A stretch of DNA of 64,000 bases from Mytilisepta virgata (lineage: Eukaryota; Mollusca; Bivalvia; Mytilida; Mytilidae), in contig CM051520.1 of NCBI GenBank assembly GCA_028015205.1, positions 32,975,528 through 33,039,527 on the forward strand. Direction: 5' to 3'. The notes beneath the pieces are model-generated. The model saw nothing but the letters and a program-made list of their open reading frames with translations. It was not told the origin of the DNA and did not search any database. A program made the position numbers and the translations under genes. Below are positions 45,990 through 59,185 of the stretch, piece after piece. Numbering within the stretch: position 1 is the stretch's first letter; the number at the start of each line of letters is the position of its first letter.

Positions 45990-48240
45990 AGTATTTGAAA
46001 CTTGCTACATATCCAACGATTTTGTTGGACGATATCCTGGCATAGTAAAAACTCTTCAAGCCTTAATTTTCTTCTTGTTTCGAAAATATATAGCTCTATT
46101 TCTCGTAACAAACATAAGCTAAAAGAACTCGGAAAGGAATTTGTTTTTGCCCAGCTGATAAGGCTGCCAATAAAATCGTTATTGAATGACGTAAATTTTA
46201 TATTGAAGTTCTGCAAAAGGAAATCACAACTTCATCTACATTCCAACTGATTCAATTTTCGGGAAATGACATCGTTAACACACATAAACTTATTGCTACT
46301 TCTTTACAAGCAGAACCGAATAACATAAAAGTTCCAACTATGTTCTAGCTTCCGACGCTACACAAAACACCTTACAAATAATATAGATTTATTTCGTCTT
46401 CAAGCCACTACTAAACTGTCTATTCAACTTACTAGTGCACTTGGTACAATCAAAAATCTGGTAATAAATTGTTCAAGTAAGGCATCCGAAAATAGTGGTA
46501 TTTATTACCTTTGGTGTGTCAAAAATTCGTTGGAAGTTCTTGATAAATTGCATGCTGATATTGGTGATTTCGAATCTGTTTAAAGTTTTGTGATTTTTCT
46601 GCCCTATGTACCACTTTTCCTCATAATGTCATTAAGAAAAAAATCACATACCTAATCAAATAGGCATTTAAAAAGTTAGAATGTGAATATATATGCTAAA
46701 ACTCTTTAAGGTCATTTTTTAGTAACGACAAAAAAAGTATGTGAATTGGACCTGCTTTGATATGATAACTGCACTTGAATTTTTACTAGATAACATTTTT
46801 TATCGCTATGGAGATTCCGTATATCGCCAAGTTATCGGAATTCTAATGGGGACTAACTATGCACCAATTATTGCGAACCTGTTTCTGTATTGTTACGAAT
46901 CACAATTTATGTCTAAAATCAACAAAGACCCAACAAAACAACATCTGATACAAAAATTTAATAACACTTTTAGATATTTGGATGATATTTTGGCTGTCAA
47001 TAATGTCGACTTCAGTATGAACACTAAACAGATTTATCCTGTTGAACTTACTTTAAATAAAGCTAATACTAATAATGAACACTGCCCTTTCCTGCATCTT
47101 GATATCTATATCTCTAACGGGAAGCTTAATACTAAAATTTACGATACGAGAGATGATTTTTTAGATGACAACGTTCACTTGGCACCATCGTATGGTGTTT
47201 ATATGTCTCAACTTGTTCGATTCGCTCGTCTATGTAACAATGTATTTGATTTTAACGAAAGAAATCTCTGTATTACTGAAAAATTATTACACCATGGGTT
47301 TCCGTATTACAAACTTGTCAAAGTTTTTACAAATTTTATCGTCGGCACAGGGACTTCATTCGTAAATATAAATCAACGTGCAAACATCTTATATGTTCAG
47401 GTATTTCACATCCCATCTTTTATTGTAATATTATAGACAAAGCACAAAAATGTCGTCATTCACCTGAAAATCTATCCAAACCTATTAACAGACTTTTCCC
47501 CAAAGGTTATAGTAACGATACTGGTGTCAAGTCATTAAAGATAACATTTTTTTAAAATTAATATTAATTCACTCATTGGGTCTTTGCATCGGAAATAAAC
47601 ACATTTATTCTAAAACCAGTTTTTGGAATGATGTTATGTTCTTCTCGTATAATTTACGATGGCATGATACTAAATCCCCAACAGGAGGGATTGTGGCTGA
47701 TTTTCTATATAATAAAGACATAATCTTTCGATCAGTTTAATTGAGGTCTGGAGCTGGCCTGTCAGTAACTGCTAGTTAATATATATTGATCATTGTCATT
47801 TTGCTTAGTTTGTTTTATTACCTTTTTAACATCGGAATCGGACATCTTTTGAACTGAATTTTACTGTGTGTATTGCTGTGTGTTTGTTTATTTCACATTG
47901 AATAGAGGTATAGGGGGAGGGTTGAGATCTCACAAAAAAATGTTTAACCCCACCACATTTTTGCGCCTGTCCCAAGTCACGAACCTGTAGCCTTTGTTAT
48001 TCTTGTGTGTTTTTTTTTTTAATTTTGTTTCATTTGTATTTTAGGAGTTTAGAGTGCCGTTTATTTTGCTGAACTAGTATTATTATAGATTAGGGGATAG
48101 CTGAAGCCCGCCTTCGGGTGCGGGATTTCCTCGCTGCGTTGAAGACCCATTGGTACCCTTGAGCTGTTTTCTGCTCTTTGGTCGGGTTGTTGTCTCTTGG
48201 ACACATTCCCCGTTTCCATTCTCTATTCTATTCATTGATA
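45990..48240 (+). mobile_element. Retroelement copy: broken RT gene plus ~500-bp 3' tail
   Basis: Coding similarity begins before the intact frame: GKEFVFAPADKAANKIVIE-like residues are spread over two frames near 46120-46190, then 'VPTM' and 'LHKTPYK' near 46335-46380, 'FSNDKKS' near 46720, then the open frame 46741-47436. Past 47340 the frame shifts and reads on to about 47550. The 3' tail (47730-48240) has 'ttgaggtctggagctggcctgtcagtaactgc', 'gcctgtcccaagtcacgaacctgtagcctttg', 'gtcgggttgttgtctctt' and ends with 'cattctctattctatt'. The tail is recognised from memory as a very common mussel repeat. The 5' end is not defined. Confidence 0.75.
46741..47436 (+). pseudogene. Reverse transcriptase domain, truncated by frameshifts
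   Basis: This 231-codon frame is the palm/thumb part of a retroelement reverse transcriptase. Motif B-like residues GILMGTNYAPIIANLFLYCY are at about 33-52, the catalytic FRYLDDIL at about 77-84 (two Asp visible) and IYDTRDDF near 133-140. It then runs SYGVYMSQLVRFARL (about 149-163). Relative to the second RT remnant (39602), some nine residues after RDDF (the 'DFDIVNFPF'-type segment) are deleted. From about residue 200 the frame goes wrong; the correct continuation is in the next frame from 47340. No endonuclease domain was seen. Penelope-like or LINE-type affiliation is not settled. The element is not functional as it stands. Confidence 0.8.
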
Positions 48241-48447
48241 TACGTGTATTTTATTATTTACTATATTTGATAATCATATTTTTATGCTATATTTCATAAA
48301 TTAGTATTATCTTTGTTTGCATTTTACCTTTTTCATTCGACATTTATTTGATTCTTGAAAATTATATTACTAATTTATTTACATTTTTGAAAATGTTTTT
48401 ACAGATGTTTTATCTTGTACATGTTATATGCATTGTAACAGAATTAC

Positions 48448-48565
48448 CTTATCGTACTATTTCTCATTTTTCGTTTCTTAAGGGTGTGGAATGCACAAAC
48501 TACTAGTATGACAAATACTAATACTGCTGTAACACTACACATCACTGTAACTAGCAGGTTTTCCA
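48448..48565 (-). CDS. Transmembrane exon of an EGF-domain type I membrane protein
   Basis: The acceptor TTTTAAG precedes 48565 and the donor ATAAG|GTAATT follows 48448. The exon has 118 nt, phase 1 in, phase 2 out, no stop. It reads (V)ENLLVTVMCSVTAVLVFVIL then VVCAFHTLKKRKMRNSTI(R): about 22 hydrophobic residues followed by a basic stop-transfer cluster KKRK. This is the expected arrangement for a single-pass type I receptor, outside to inside. It is the same strand and the same acceptor phase as the EGF exons upstream (50865-55096). Cytoplasmic exons should lie below 48448, but a retroelement (to 48240) occupies the adjoining intron and none was found. Confidence 0.7.
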
Positions 48566-49123
48566 CTTAAAATATAAAAAAAATACGAAATTTTAGCAAA
48601 GCATGTATGGTTAAAGACCATAAAGCATCATGCGTGGTTTTGTCCAACATGTCCAAAGTAGAGAAATATTGAAATCATTCGTAGATAGCTTAAATCATGA
48701 AAATAGGTGATTTGGGTCTCTAAATTAACAAAAACATAATTGAGTGTATGGTATATGAAGTATGCAATACTAAATATTTCTGCTGTTTGTAGTTTTAAGC
48801 CAATACAGATGACTATATCTGGGTTAAATATACCAATGACTACCTTCGTACATATTAGCTTCAGTACCTCAAACTATCGATAACTCGAACAAATTTCGAA
48901 GGTCCTTTGAAGTTCGAGACGTCAAAAAAAGTTCTAATGTATGTATTTTAATGGATCAACACCGTTGAAAATTGTATAATGCGTCTTAAACATATTTTAA
49001 TACCGGATACATGTAAATATGTATATATCTAATTAATAAAGAAACAACACAAGAAACTGCATGTACAATCCACACAATAACACGCATTCAGTTTATGACA
49101 TCTCCTAACATTTTTGTGCATAC

Positions 49124-49190
49124 CTTTGCATTTGTGCTGGTCATTGTCTAGTATAATTCCGAAATCACAGCAGCATTCGTATGAAGATTG
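49124..49190 (-). pseudogene. Possible decayed EGF-like half domain
   Basis: The minus-strand frame reads YQSSYECCCDFGIILDNDQH then KCK, followed by the donor CAAAG|GTATGC, phase 1. The spacing S-Y-x-C-x-C-x2-G-x2-L-x3-D-x4-C fits the second half of a cbEGF domain. The first half and an AG acceptor are missing, and an in-frame stop lies upstream (about 49225). 49390-49510 is a diverged copy of the region just upstream of the half domain. A second EGF-like shadow (RCVYKCNENVVC) is near 49735-49765 without usable splice sites. Confidence 0.35.
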
Positions 49191-50864
49191 ATATTTTTGT
49201 ACAATGAAATCATTGGTAGATTAATTTTTATTGAACGCCTAGTGTACAGGGATTCATATCGTAAGGAAACTTATTTAATAGCAATAAAATAAAAATTTAA
49301 AAAATAAAAAACAACATTTACCATAGTTTGCACCGGAGTTTACATAATTATATATATATATATATACAATATCCCTTTGGTATTTCTTGACTTTACTTAT
49401 ATAAAGATTTATATTTTTGTACCAGAAAATCATTGACTGGTGAATTTTTGTCGAACGCATCGTGTACATATGGTCATATTTTTGAGAAAGATATTTAATA
49501 GCAATCAAATGAACAGTTTGCATACATGTATATATAAACACAACAAAAGTACTCAGATTCAACTTTGAGTATTACACTAAATTATTACAGCCAAATATTT
49601 GGAAAACGGAACACCTTCACAGATAACATATTCATCTAAAATAAAAAAAAGGTTACAAATTAAGAAATAAAGATTGAAAAAATAAATATGACATTAAGAA
49701 TCTAGAATTTAATATCCTTCAAAGAAATGGTCGCAAACTACATTTTCATTGCATTTGTAAACACATCTTTCATGTTATTGACTCTGTAATACCCACAAAT
49801 AATCGAGGATTTATTTATATATATAGCCTAGACAGCTGTGTTGGATTATGGGTGCTCAACTTACAAAGCTGTCTAGCGCGTCAACAGGTGGTGGATAGGG
49901 CTGACCCTGTCTCGTTGGAGTTGTCAGGTCATAATACGGAAAGCTTGACTGCAGACCACAATGAGCAACGTGATCGAAGAATGCCCCGCACTTTAATGTC
50001 TGTTGTAATTTTTGAAAGAGAACTTGTTCACTTGTGGCGTAAATGTATGTGTGAAAAATCAAATCGAATATTTTGCTTGATTGGTGTGTGAGAATCCAAT
50101 TTGTATAAAGGACAACTAGCATCCATTTGATTCCTCGAGGAACCAAACAAGGCGGTCGTTGGTAATACGCTCCGCTCTTTCAAATTTTATCATCTTAAAA
50201 TGAGCTAATTCTTTTCTGTGCTGTTTTATACATTGGAATTATGTAAGAGTAATTTTGTGAAGAACGATACTCAGAAACCGATCGACCTCGATATTCTGGA
50301 AAAAGAATTTGGTCATCTTTAAGAGGATAGAAATTTTTGTATAAAATTCCAAACCTTATTTGTAGAAATATATTATGCATTTGCATGTATTTTGTATGGC
50401 TGTTTAATTTGGAGACAAAGCTCTACCTAGATTTTCTACCTTTTTTTTAAATGTTGTAGTAAGTTCTTTCGCAGGGTAATTGTTTTAATTCTCATTTGGA
50501 TGCAAATGTAACCGTTTTTCCTTTTAACAGATGTAATGTTGTGCTGTGTTGTTTTGAATTTCTTGAGGTGTTATTGATTGGTTCGTTCATACATCAAAAG
50601 TTTCGTAAACTTTTATTGATCCCTTACATTATCAAAACACATCTGTTTTCACTTCATTCGACAGGGTTTTCGATCAGAGGTCAATTTGATACTTTATTTG
50701 TCTATTGCCAGTTGATTATAATATTTTTACATAATAATTTTGGTCATCTAATAATGAATACAATCTACAGTCTACTATTTCCTATGTTAAACCATATCCC
50801 TGTGGTCAGTCATATGTGTTGCTGACCCGTATTCATTTTTTCCCCATTACATTCTCATACATAC

Positions 50865-50987
50865 CAATGCATGTCGTCTTGTCACTTTGCAGTGTATATC
50901 CAGAATCACAATAACAATCATACGAACCGGCAAGGTTTCTGCAGTTTTGGCTACATCCACCATTATTACTTTGGCATTCATTGGTAT
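50865..50987 (-). CDS. cbEGF exon A1 (unit 1)
   Basis: The acceptor TATTACAG precedes 50987 and the donor ATTG|GTATGT follows 50865. The exon is 123 nt, phase 1-1, and encodes one calcium-binding EGF-like domain: (D)[20 protein letters not shown] then [20 protein letters not shown]. Six Cys are spaced C-x6-C-x3-C-x8-C-x1-C-x10-C. D-x-N-E is the calcium-binding start, and C-x-N-x4-Y-x-C-x-C is the Asp/Asn beta-hydroxylation consensus. Such domains stack into rod-like extracellular segments in fibrillin, Notch and MEGF-type proteins. This is the last complete EGF exon before the transmembrane exon. It differs from A2 and A3 by Thr for Lys in DKTTC. Confidence 0.9.
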
Positions 50988-51573
50988 CTGTAATACGAAT
51001 AAAGAATTATGCATTAAAAGGAACTTCACTCAGCATCTTCTAAGTAAACACTGTGACCAGATTATTGCTCGCGAATTGAACAGTATGGATCGAAACGGTA
51101 ATTTTTAATGCATTATTTGTAAAAAATGATTAATTTGTTAGAATTTATTATCCAATGCTTTCAACAAATTATTACCAATCATTAAAAGCTATCATGTTTT
51201 ATCGACGATAGTTTTCAAAATTACTCTAAAATAAAATAATGAGCCAAACTGCACAAAATTCATGAGTTGAAAATGAGAGGAATTTAGGCCATATGCTTCA
51301 ATTCTCAATTTTCGAAACACTTGTGAAAATCAGTATTCTAAAACCTTATTAGAACTGAAATCGATTATTATACAGAGAAATTAATTCATACAAGGACACA
51401 GAAGAGTACTTCACAAGAAAGTGTAATGGATAGACAGAGGCAATGACAACTTCTTTTAGACATATAAAGTAAAGAAAAATACCAAACAATCAGCATCATC
51501 AAACACATTGTGCAAATATGGTGTATCTCGTTTTAACATTAAATAAACTCATGTTAAATATCTTCATATATAC

Positions 51574-51696
51574 CTATGCAAGTAATGTTGTCACTATCTA
51601 ATGTATATCCGGAATCACAGTAACACTCGTATGTACTTTGAAGGTTTCTACAGTTTTGACTGCATCCACCATAACTACTCAGACATTCATTTATAT
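51574..51696 (-). CDS. cbEGF exon B1 (unit 1)
   Basis: Acceptor TGTTGTAG before 51696, donor GCATAG|GTATAT after 51574; 123 nt, phase 1-1. The domain reads (D)[19 protein letters not shown] then [21 protein letters not shown]. All six Cys, the D-I-N-E calcium motif and the hydroxylation consensus are present. Compared with B2 and B3 it has Tyr for Asn in the loop SSYGG. It is clearly distinct from the A type (LDSDNITC against LQSDKTTC), so the A/B pair predates the triplication. Confidence 0.9.
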
Positions 51697-52569
51697 CTAC
51701 AACACGAATGCAAATTATTCATTAAAGGTGCATAAATTTTACAATTTTCTGTGTACATGCTGTAACAGCGAAAATTTTGCCCGATTTACCAGATGTACCA
51801 CACCACACTTTTGATGGAGATGTCCTTTCAATTTGTCATTTAAATCTCTGTATGTCGGATCATCGATTTAATCGTGAAAGAATACATAAACTATTTATCT
51901 ATTAAAAATTTAATTCAGTTTCGAAAGCATTTTAGGCAAATTTTTAAAGCAATCCACAATCTTAGCTGCCCTTTAATTTTCTTTACAATTATTTCTAATT
52001 TGATTTTAATAAATAAATAAATAAATAAAAACTCTTTGTTTTCATTTTTGTATGTCTATTATAACGATTGATACTTCTAATAAATATACAAATACCATTA
52101 AGAAACAAACATCGTTACAATTAATCATAAAATGCTTTAGGGCTAAGTAAGATATGAAAAGGTATACTTATTTGGGATTGTGTAAAAAATACTTTGTCAA
52201 AAAGTACTGATTCTACTAAAAGAAACCGAGGTTTTAATTGTTTTAATTCTCATTTGGATGCAAATGTAACCGTTTTTCCGTTTAACAGATGTAATGTTGT
52301 GCTGTATTGTTTTGAATTTCTTGAGGTGTGTTGACTGGTTCGCTCATACATCAAAAGTTTCGTAAACTTTTAGTGATCCCTTACCTTATCAAAACACATC
52401 TGTTTTCACTTCATTCGACAGGGTTTTCGATCAGAGGTCAATTTGATACTTTATTTGTCTATTACCAGTTGATTATAATATTTTTACATAATAATTTTGG
52501 TCATCTAATAATGAATACATTCTACAGTCTACTATTTCCGATGTTAAATCATATCCCTGTGGTCAGTCA

Positions 52570-52764
<195 letters not shown>

Positions 52765-53332
52765 TTATGCATTAAAAGGAACTTCACTCAGCATCTTCTA
52801 AGTAAACACTGTAACCAGATTATTGCTCGCCAATTGAACAGTATGGATCGAAACGGTAATTTTTAATGCATTATTTGTAAAAAAATAATTAATTTGTTAG
52901 AATTTATTATCCAATGCATTCAACAAATTATTACCAATAATTATAAGCTATCATGTTTTATCGACGATAGTTTTCAAAATTACTCTAAATAAAATAATGA
53001 GCCAAACTGCACAAAATGCATATGTTGAAAATGAGAGGAATTTAGGCCATATGCTTCAATTCTCAATTTTCGAAACACTTGTGAAAATCAGTATCCTAAA
53101 ACCTTATTAGAAATGAAATCAATTATTATACAGAGAAATTAAATCATACAAGGACACAGGAGTGTACTTCACAAGAAAGTGTAATGGATAGACAGAGGCA
53201 ATGACAACTTCTTTTAGACATATAAAGTAAAGAAAAAAAACCAAACAATCAGCATCATCAAACACATTGTGCAAATATGGTGTATCTCGTTTTAACATTA
53301 AATAAACTCATGTTAAATATCTTCATATTTAC

Positions 53333-53455
53333 CTATGCAAGTAATGTTGTCACTATCTAATGTATATCCGGAATCACAGTAACACTCGTATGTACTTTGA
53401 AGGTTTCTACAGTTTTGACTGCATCCACCATTACTACTCAGACATTCATTTATAT
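53333..53455 (-). CDS. cbEGF exon B2 (unit 2)
   Basis: Junctions as in B1, the donor here being CATAG|GTAAAT, a better match to the consensus. Residues SSNGGC replace SSYGGC; the rest is as in B1 (NLQSTYECYC). Open and in phase with its neighbours. Confidence 0.9.
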
Positions 53456-54288
53456 CTACAACACGAATGTAAATTATTCATTAAAGGTGCATAAATTTTA
53501 CAATTTTCTGTGTACATGCTGTAACAGCGAAAATTTTGCCCGATTTACCAGATGTACCACACCACACTTTTGATGGAGATGTCCTTTCAATTTGTCATTT
53601 AAATCTCTGTATGTCGGATCATCGATTTAATCGTGAAAGAATACATAAACTATTTATCTATTAAAAATTTAATTCAGTTTCGAAAGCATTTTAGGCAAAT
53701 TTTTAAAGCAATCCACAATCAAGCCCTTTCATTTTCTTTATAATTATTTCTAATTTGATTTTAATAAATAAATAAATAAATAAAAACTCTTTGTTTTCAT
53801 TTTTGTATGCCTATTATAACAATTGATACTTCTAATAAATATGCAAATACCATTAAGAAACAAACATCGTTACAATTAATCATAAAATGCTTTAGGGCTA
53901 AGTAAGATATGAAAAGGTATACTTATTTGGGATTGTGTAAAAAATACTTTGTCAAAAAGTACTGATTCTACTAAAAGAAACCGAGGTTTTAATTGTTTTA
54001 ATTCTCATTTGGATGCAAATGTAACCGTTTTTCCGTTTAACAGATGTAATGTTGTGCTGTATTGTTTTGAATTTCTTGAGGTGTGTTGACTGGTTCGCTC
54101 ATACATCAAAAGTTTCGTAAACTTTTAGTAATCCCTTACCTTATCAAAACACATCTGTTTTCACTTCATTCGACAGGGTTTTAGATTAAAGGTCAAATTA
54201 ATAATTTTGGTCATCTAATAATGAATACATTCTACAGTCTACTATTTCTGATGTTAAACCATATCCCTGTGTTGCTGACCCGTATTCA

Positions 54289-54459
<171 letters not shown>

Positions 54460-54973
54460 TTATGCATTAAAAGGAACTTCAATCAGCATCTTCTAAGTAA
54501 ACACTATACTAGTAACCAGATTATTGCTCGCCAATTGAACAGTATGGATCGAAACGGTAATTTTTAATGCATTATTTGTAAAAAATGATTAATTTGTTAG
54601 AATTTATTATCCAATGCTTTCAACAAATTATTACCAATCATTAAAAACTATCATGTTTAATCGACGATAGTTTTCAAAATTACTCTAAAATAAAATAATG
54701 AGCCAAACTGCACAAAATTCCTATGTTGAAAATGAGAGGAATTTAACCCATATGCTTCAATTCTCAATTTTCGAAACACTTGTGGGTCCCAACTTCCGAA
54801 AATCAGTATTCTAAAACCTTATTAGCAATGAAATCAATTATTGTACAGAGACATTAAATCATACAAGGACACAGGGATGAACTTCACAAGAAAGTGTAAT
54901 GAATAGACAGAGGCAATGACAACTTCCTTCAGACATATAAAGTAAAGAAAAATACCAAGATCTTCATATATAC

Positions 54974-55096
54974 CTATGCAAGTAATGTTGTCACTATCTA
55001 ATGTATATCCGGAATCACAGTAACACTCGTATGTACCTTGAAGGTTTCTACAGTTTTGACTGCATCCACCATTACTACTCAGACATTCATTTATAT
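54974..55096 (-). CDS. cbEGF exon B3 (unit 3)
   Basis: First of the six EGF exons in transcript order. Intact junctions (GTTGTAG acceptor, CATAG|GTATAT donor), 123 nt, phase 1-1. It reads NLQGTYEC where B1 and B2 have NLQSTYEC; this Gly is nearer the usual G-S/T-Y of cbEGF domains and may be ancestral. The next supported exon upstream is the EMI-like exon at 59859. Confidence 0.9.
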
Positions 55097-55434
55097 CTAC
55101 AACGCGAATGTAAATTATTCATTAAAGGTGCATAAATTTTACAATATTCTGTGTACATGCTGTAACAGTGAAAATTTTACCCGATTTACCAGATCTACAA
55201 GATCACACTTTTGATGGCGATGTCCTTTCAATTTGTCATTTAAATCTCTGTATGTTGGATCATCGATTTAAACGTGAAAGAGTACATCAACTATTCATCT
55301 ATTAAAAATCTAATTCAGTTTCGAAAGCATTTAAGCACAAAATTTAAAGCAATCCACAATCTAAGCTGTCCTTTGGTAAAATTATGATCATGCGTTTTTT
55401 TTTCTTTACAATTATTTCTAATCTGATTTTAATA

Positions 55435-56440
55435 AATTATATATAAATATACTAAATAAATAAATGATTTGGAAAATACGTTAAAGGTATAAAAAGTCAT
55501 GAGATTTCCGAATGCAATTAGGTTCTATCCGGGCACTGTGGTTCAAAACCTTGGTTCCATCCGGGTCTTTTGGTTCTGAACCTTGGTTCTATCCGGGTTC
55601 TTTGGTTCGAAACCATGGTAACTGGTTCAACATCTGGGTTGTTTGGTTATATGAACCCCACTTCTACTGGACAAAAATTTAACATTGTATGTATTAATAT
55701 CAACCCAAATATACAGTATGTCTAACATCCGTTTTTAGAATCATGGTCGTTCCGTTTTCATTTATTTTTCACTACTCATCCCTTATTTGATTCATAATAA
55801 ATTTTAAAACTTGGAAAAAAAACGACATTCAAAAGGTCAACCATTCTAATTATGTGATTTAAAGAATCGGCATTTCAAAGATGTGGGTCAACACGGTGTG
55901 GATCAATAACGTTCGCGTCAATGAATTGAGACAAAACTGTGTGTATATACATTTATATTTCTATTTATAGATCGTATGCATAGGAAACTGCAATGAAAAG
56001 TGTAAAAAAAGGATTATTTTTAATCACAAAATATTTTTTAATATGAATGCAGTTCAAGCAGTATTCATGATCAAAAATACTTTTTTTTTCAAGTACTTTT
56101 TTGTTGAGCTGACTAACATGACTAAATGATGAACTATATATATAGCTATCAGATAGCGAAACGACTCGAGGCCCGGGACTGTGGAAGACTTAACAAATTT
56201 AAAGTTTTGTTTTGAATTGTATTTATTGTTATTTTCGTCTATTTTAGAAATCCAGGAAAACAATATTCTATTTTAACCGAATCTTAACAAATTTAATTTC
56301 GCGCGCATGAGGGAATTATTACTGTTGTCCGGTCACGAGTTGAATATTTTCGATATTAAAATTCTTGAATTAGTTATCCTATAAATAATTCACGTCGTAT
56401 ATTTATATAAACGGTCAAACTTGTAAATAAATAAATAAAT
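55435..56440. other. ~1-kb insertion in EGF unit 3, with a 32-bp minisatellite
   Basis: Unit 3 matches units 1 and 2 up to the AAAT-type tract at about 55435, and the match resumes at about 56441 after another TAAATAAATAAAT tract. The intervening DNA is absent from the other units. At 55521-55650 it has four units of 32 bp (GGTTCTATCCGGGTTCTTTG type). No gene seen. Confidence 0.7.
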
Positions 56441-56662
56441 AAATGAATGAATAAATAATCTTTATTTTCATTTTTGTATGCCTATTATAACGATTGATAC
56501 TTCTTATATGTAAATACCATTAATAAACTAACATCGTGTTTGTTACAATTAATCACAAAATGCTTTAGGGCTAAGGAAGGTATAAAAATGTATACTTATT
56601 TGGGATTGTGCAAAAAATACTTTGTCAAAAAAGTACTGATTCTACTAAAAGAAACCGAGATC
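56441..56662 (-). repeat. Displaced tail of EGF unit 3
   Basis: Matches 52030-52238 and 53790-53993 (shared 'aaaatgctttagggctaag', 'tatacttatttgggattgtg', 'gattctactaaaagaaaccgag'). Intronic; no exon. Confidence 0.8.
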
Positions 56663-57139
56663 CATATTGTTTTGCATACTAGATCCTCCGATAGAAATTT
56701 ATATATTCCTATCTTATAGGGATTATCTACATCTACTCCAGGGCAATACTTACACATCAAAATCTTCTGACCTGGATTCGTAGTTGATTTAACTATCGAG
56801 ACTATAGAAATATGATAATCAACTGCTCTTGGAGTAAGATTGTATTTCTCTAATTCTTTCAAAAGTTTTCAATTAGCTGTAACAATATAATTTGCCATAA
56901 GCCCGTATTGACCCTCACTGTTTTCACATGACGTAACTTATGAAACGTCACATTATGAAATCAAATTATTCTTTGACCACTTGGTCATGTTGGTAAGCCC
57001 ATTGATCCATCGTTGACTTTTCATCGCTATTGTAATATCTCGTCAAGAAACATATTTTATTAATTTTCTATCGGCAACGCCAAAGGGGACTATTACGTGG
57101 CGCCGAACGGGACTCTTGTGGTTTTGTACTCGAAATTCA

Positions 57140-58321
57140 ATTTTGTACGGACAAAAGTGAGTTTTGTTCAACATAAACTGTTATCACAGAGATATGTCTC
57201 GCCTTTTTGTAATTTTGATTGTGCAATACCTTAACATCTTACACAAGTTATGCAAACATTCAAAGTCAATGAACCATGACTGAGTTACATCGTTAAACAA
57301 TCTCCATTTAAATGAGATGTGTGAATGCTAATACAACTGGATACCAAATACCATTGACTTATTATAAGTCATTCCCAAACCTAAATACAAAAATTTTGTG
57401 GGAAAAATATTATATATTATAAAATATTATATATTGTTATATACATTTGACTTTCAAAGTCAATAGAGCATTCGTAAGGCGGCAAGGCCAACTAATTACC
57501 ATGACGATCAGATGTGCTGATATTTATACAACTTCGAATAATCCCCATGGCAATGAGATGTGGCAATGCTATTACAATTGCAAACCAAATATCAATGACC
57601 TACCACAAGTGGATCCCAATAAATTGACCTAATCACAAACTAATACATACTTACTTAAAGTTACTTATAGTTACTTATAGTTACTTATAGTTGATTTCCA
57701 GTAAAGGATCCCTCGAGGTTCCTCTTCACCAGACTCATAATATATGTAAAGTAAGCAAACCATTCAAAGTCAATAGACCATGACTGAGGGGGTGGAGCCA
57801 AATAATCTCCATGGCAATGAGATGTGTCAATGATAATACATCTGCATACCAATTATCATTGACATACCACTAGTGGATCCCCATAAACTGACCTAATCAC
57901 AAACTAATACATGTAAATAAGTAAGCAAACCATTCAAAGTCAATAGATCATGACTGAGGGGGTGGAGCCAAATAATCTCCATGGTAATGAGATGTAGCAA
58001 TGGTAATACATCTGCATACCAATTATCATTGACCTACCACTAGTGGATCCCCATAAACTGACCTAATCCCAAACTAATACATGTAAAGTAAGCAAACCAT
58101 TCAAAGTCAATAGACCATGAATGAGGGGGTGGAGCCAAATAATCTCCATGGCAATGAGATGTGGCAATGGTAATACATCTGCATACCAATTATCATTGAC
58201 CTACCACTAGTGGATCCACATAAAACTGAGCTAATCATAAACTAATACATTGTTGACGCCATCGCCGTCGTCGCCGCCGCCGCCGACGCCGGAAACAGCA
58301 TACCTACGTCTCGCTTTTTGA
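57140..58321 (+). mobile_element. Tandem-repeat element with ~168-bp units and GCCGCCGCCGACGCCGG tail
   Basis: Three young units (AAGCAAACCATTCAAAGTCA at 57753, 57923, 58090; spacing 170 and 167) follow older diverged ones at about 57250 and 57447. Each has GGGGGTGGAGCCAAATAATC and CTCCATGGCAATGAGATGTG. The tail 58254-58320 (GTCGCCGCCGCCGCCGACGC, then TACCTACGTCTCGCTTTTTG) looks like a right end but is cut at 58321 by the next element. A 61-codon frame at 57447 is a repeat reading. Confidence 0.75.
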
Positions 58322-59141
58322 CTCTCATTGGATATAGTAACCGCGGGCCTCGCAGGTTCAAGGACACATCATATGGGTGATGCGCTATTCTGCAAAAGTA
58401 AGTATGAATAACTTATAAAGTATATATGGCAAATATAGGACATTTTGTACAATATTGTTTATTCTAAAATGACACCTTTCTTTGGCTTTAATGTCAACAA
58501 ACCCATGTTACATAGATACACGTGATTGACGTCACAATTGAACTTCCGACGTCAGTTGTTTTTCAAAAGACGATTGAGCCGACAAAATTGCGATGACCTT
58601 TAAATTATTGAGTGTATTGCTGCCGAGTAGAGCGAGGCGAAAAAAAATGTTGGTGATTTTTGTAAAATAAACAAAAAAAACATGACCCCCTCCTACATAA
58701 GGGACGGAGCATTTAACTTAAAAAGGGTAGGGGTGTCATGGTTTTTTCTGGCCAGAATATTTATTTTTAGGGCACGCCACGACAAAATATTTTTTTCAAA
58801 CTTAACAGGGGGTGATAAAGGGGGGAACTGAACACGGAATCATGTGAAATAAAAATTGCAAAAACGTTGCATGTAAAATAAAAATCGTGAAACAAGAAAC
58901 AAGATCATAAATATTAAAAAAATAAGTAGTAGAAGTTATCACGTGTATCCCATAAGTAACATGGGTTTGTTAACATTAAAGCAAAAAAGGACGTCATATT
59001 AGAATAATCACTATTGCACAAAATGTCCTATATTTGACATATATACTTTATTAGGTATTACTTACTTTTGCAGAATAGCGCATCACCCATATGATATGTC
59101 CTTGAACCTGCGAGACCCCCGTTTACTATATCCAATGAGAG
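58322..59141. mobile_element. 820-bp element with ~205-bp inverted repeats
   Basis: Starts with CTCTCATTGGATATAGTAA and ends with its complement. Arms are 58322-58526 and 58938-59141 and include TCGCAGGTTCAAGGACA, ATATGGGTGATGCGCTATTC and AACAAACCCATGTTAC. The arms differ at several per cent of positions. The middle has two TGACGTC sites and a 'catgaccccctcc' stretch. No coding frame. It lies downstream (minus strand) of the EMI-like exon, in the long intron before the EGF exons. Confidence 0.8.
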
Positions 59142-59185
59142 GCCTTCTTACATAATCGTGATGAGAGAATTCAGTTGCAGATCCA

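Noticed and set aside
49852..50091. 79-codon plus-strand frame as a gene
   Set aside because: No motif, the opposite strand is also open (49856-50146), and part of the sequence recurs near 44795, which suggests a dispersed repeat.
50847..51029. 60-codon frames [16 protein letters not shown]... at 50847, 52605 and 54300
   Set aside because: They run over the cbEGF exons in the wrong frame and across splice sites; the EGF reading in the other frame has all six Cys and both splice sites.
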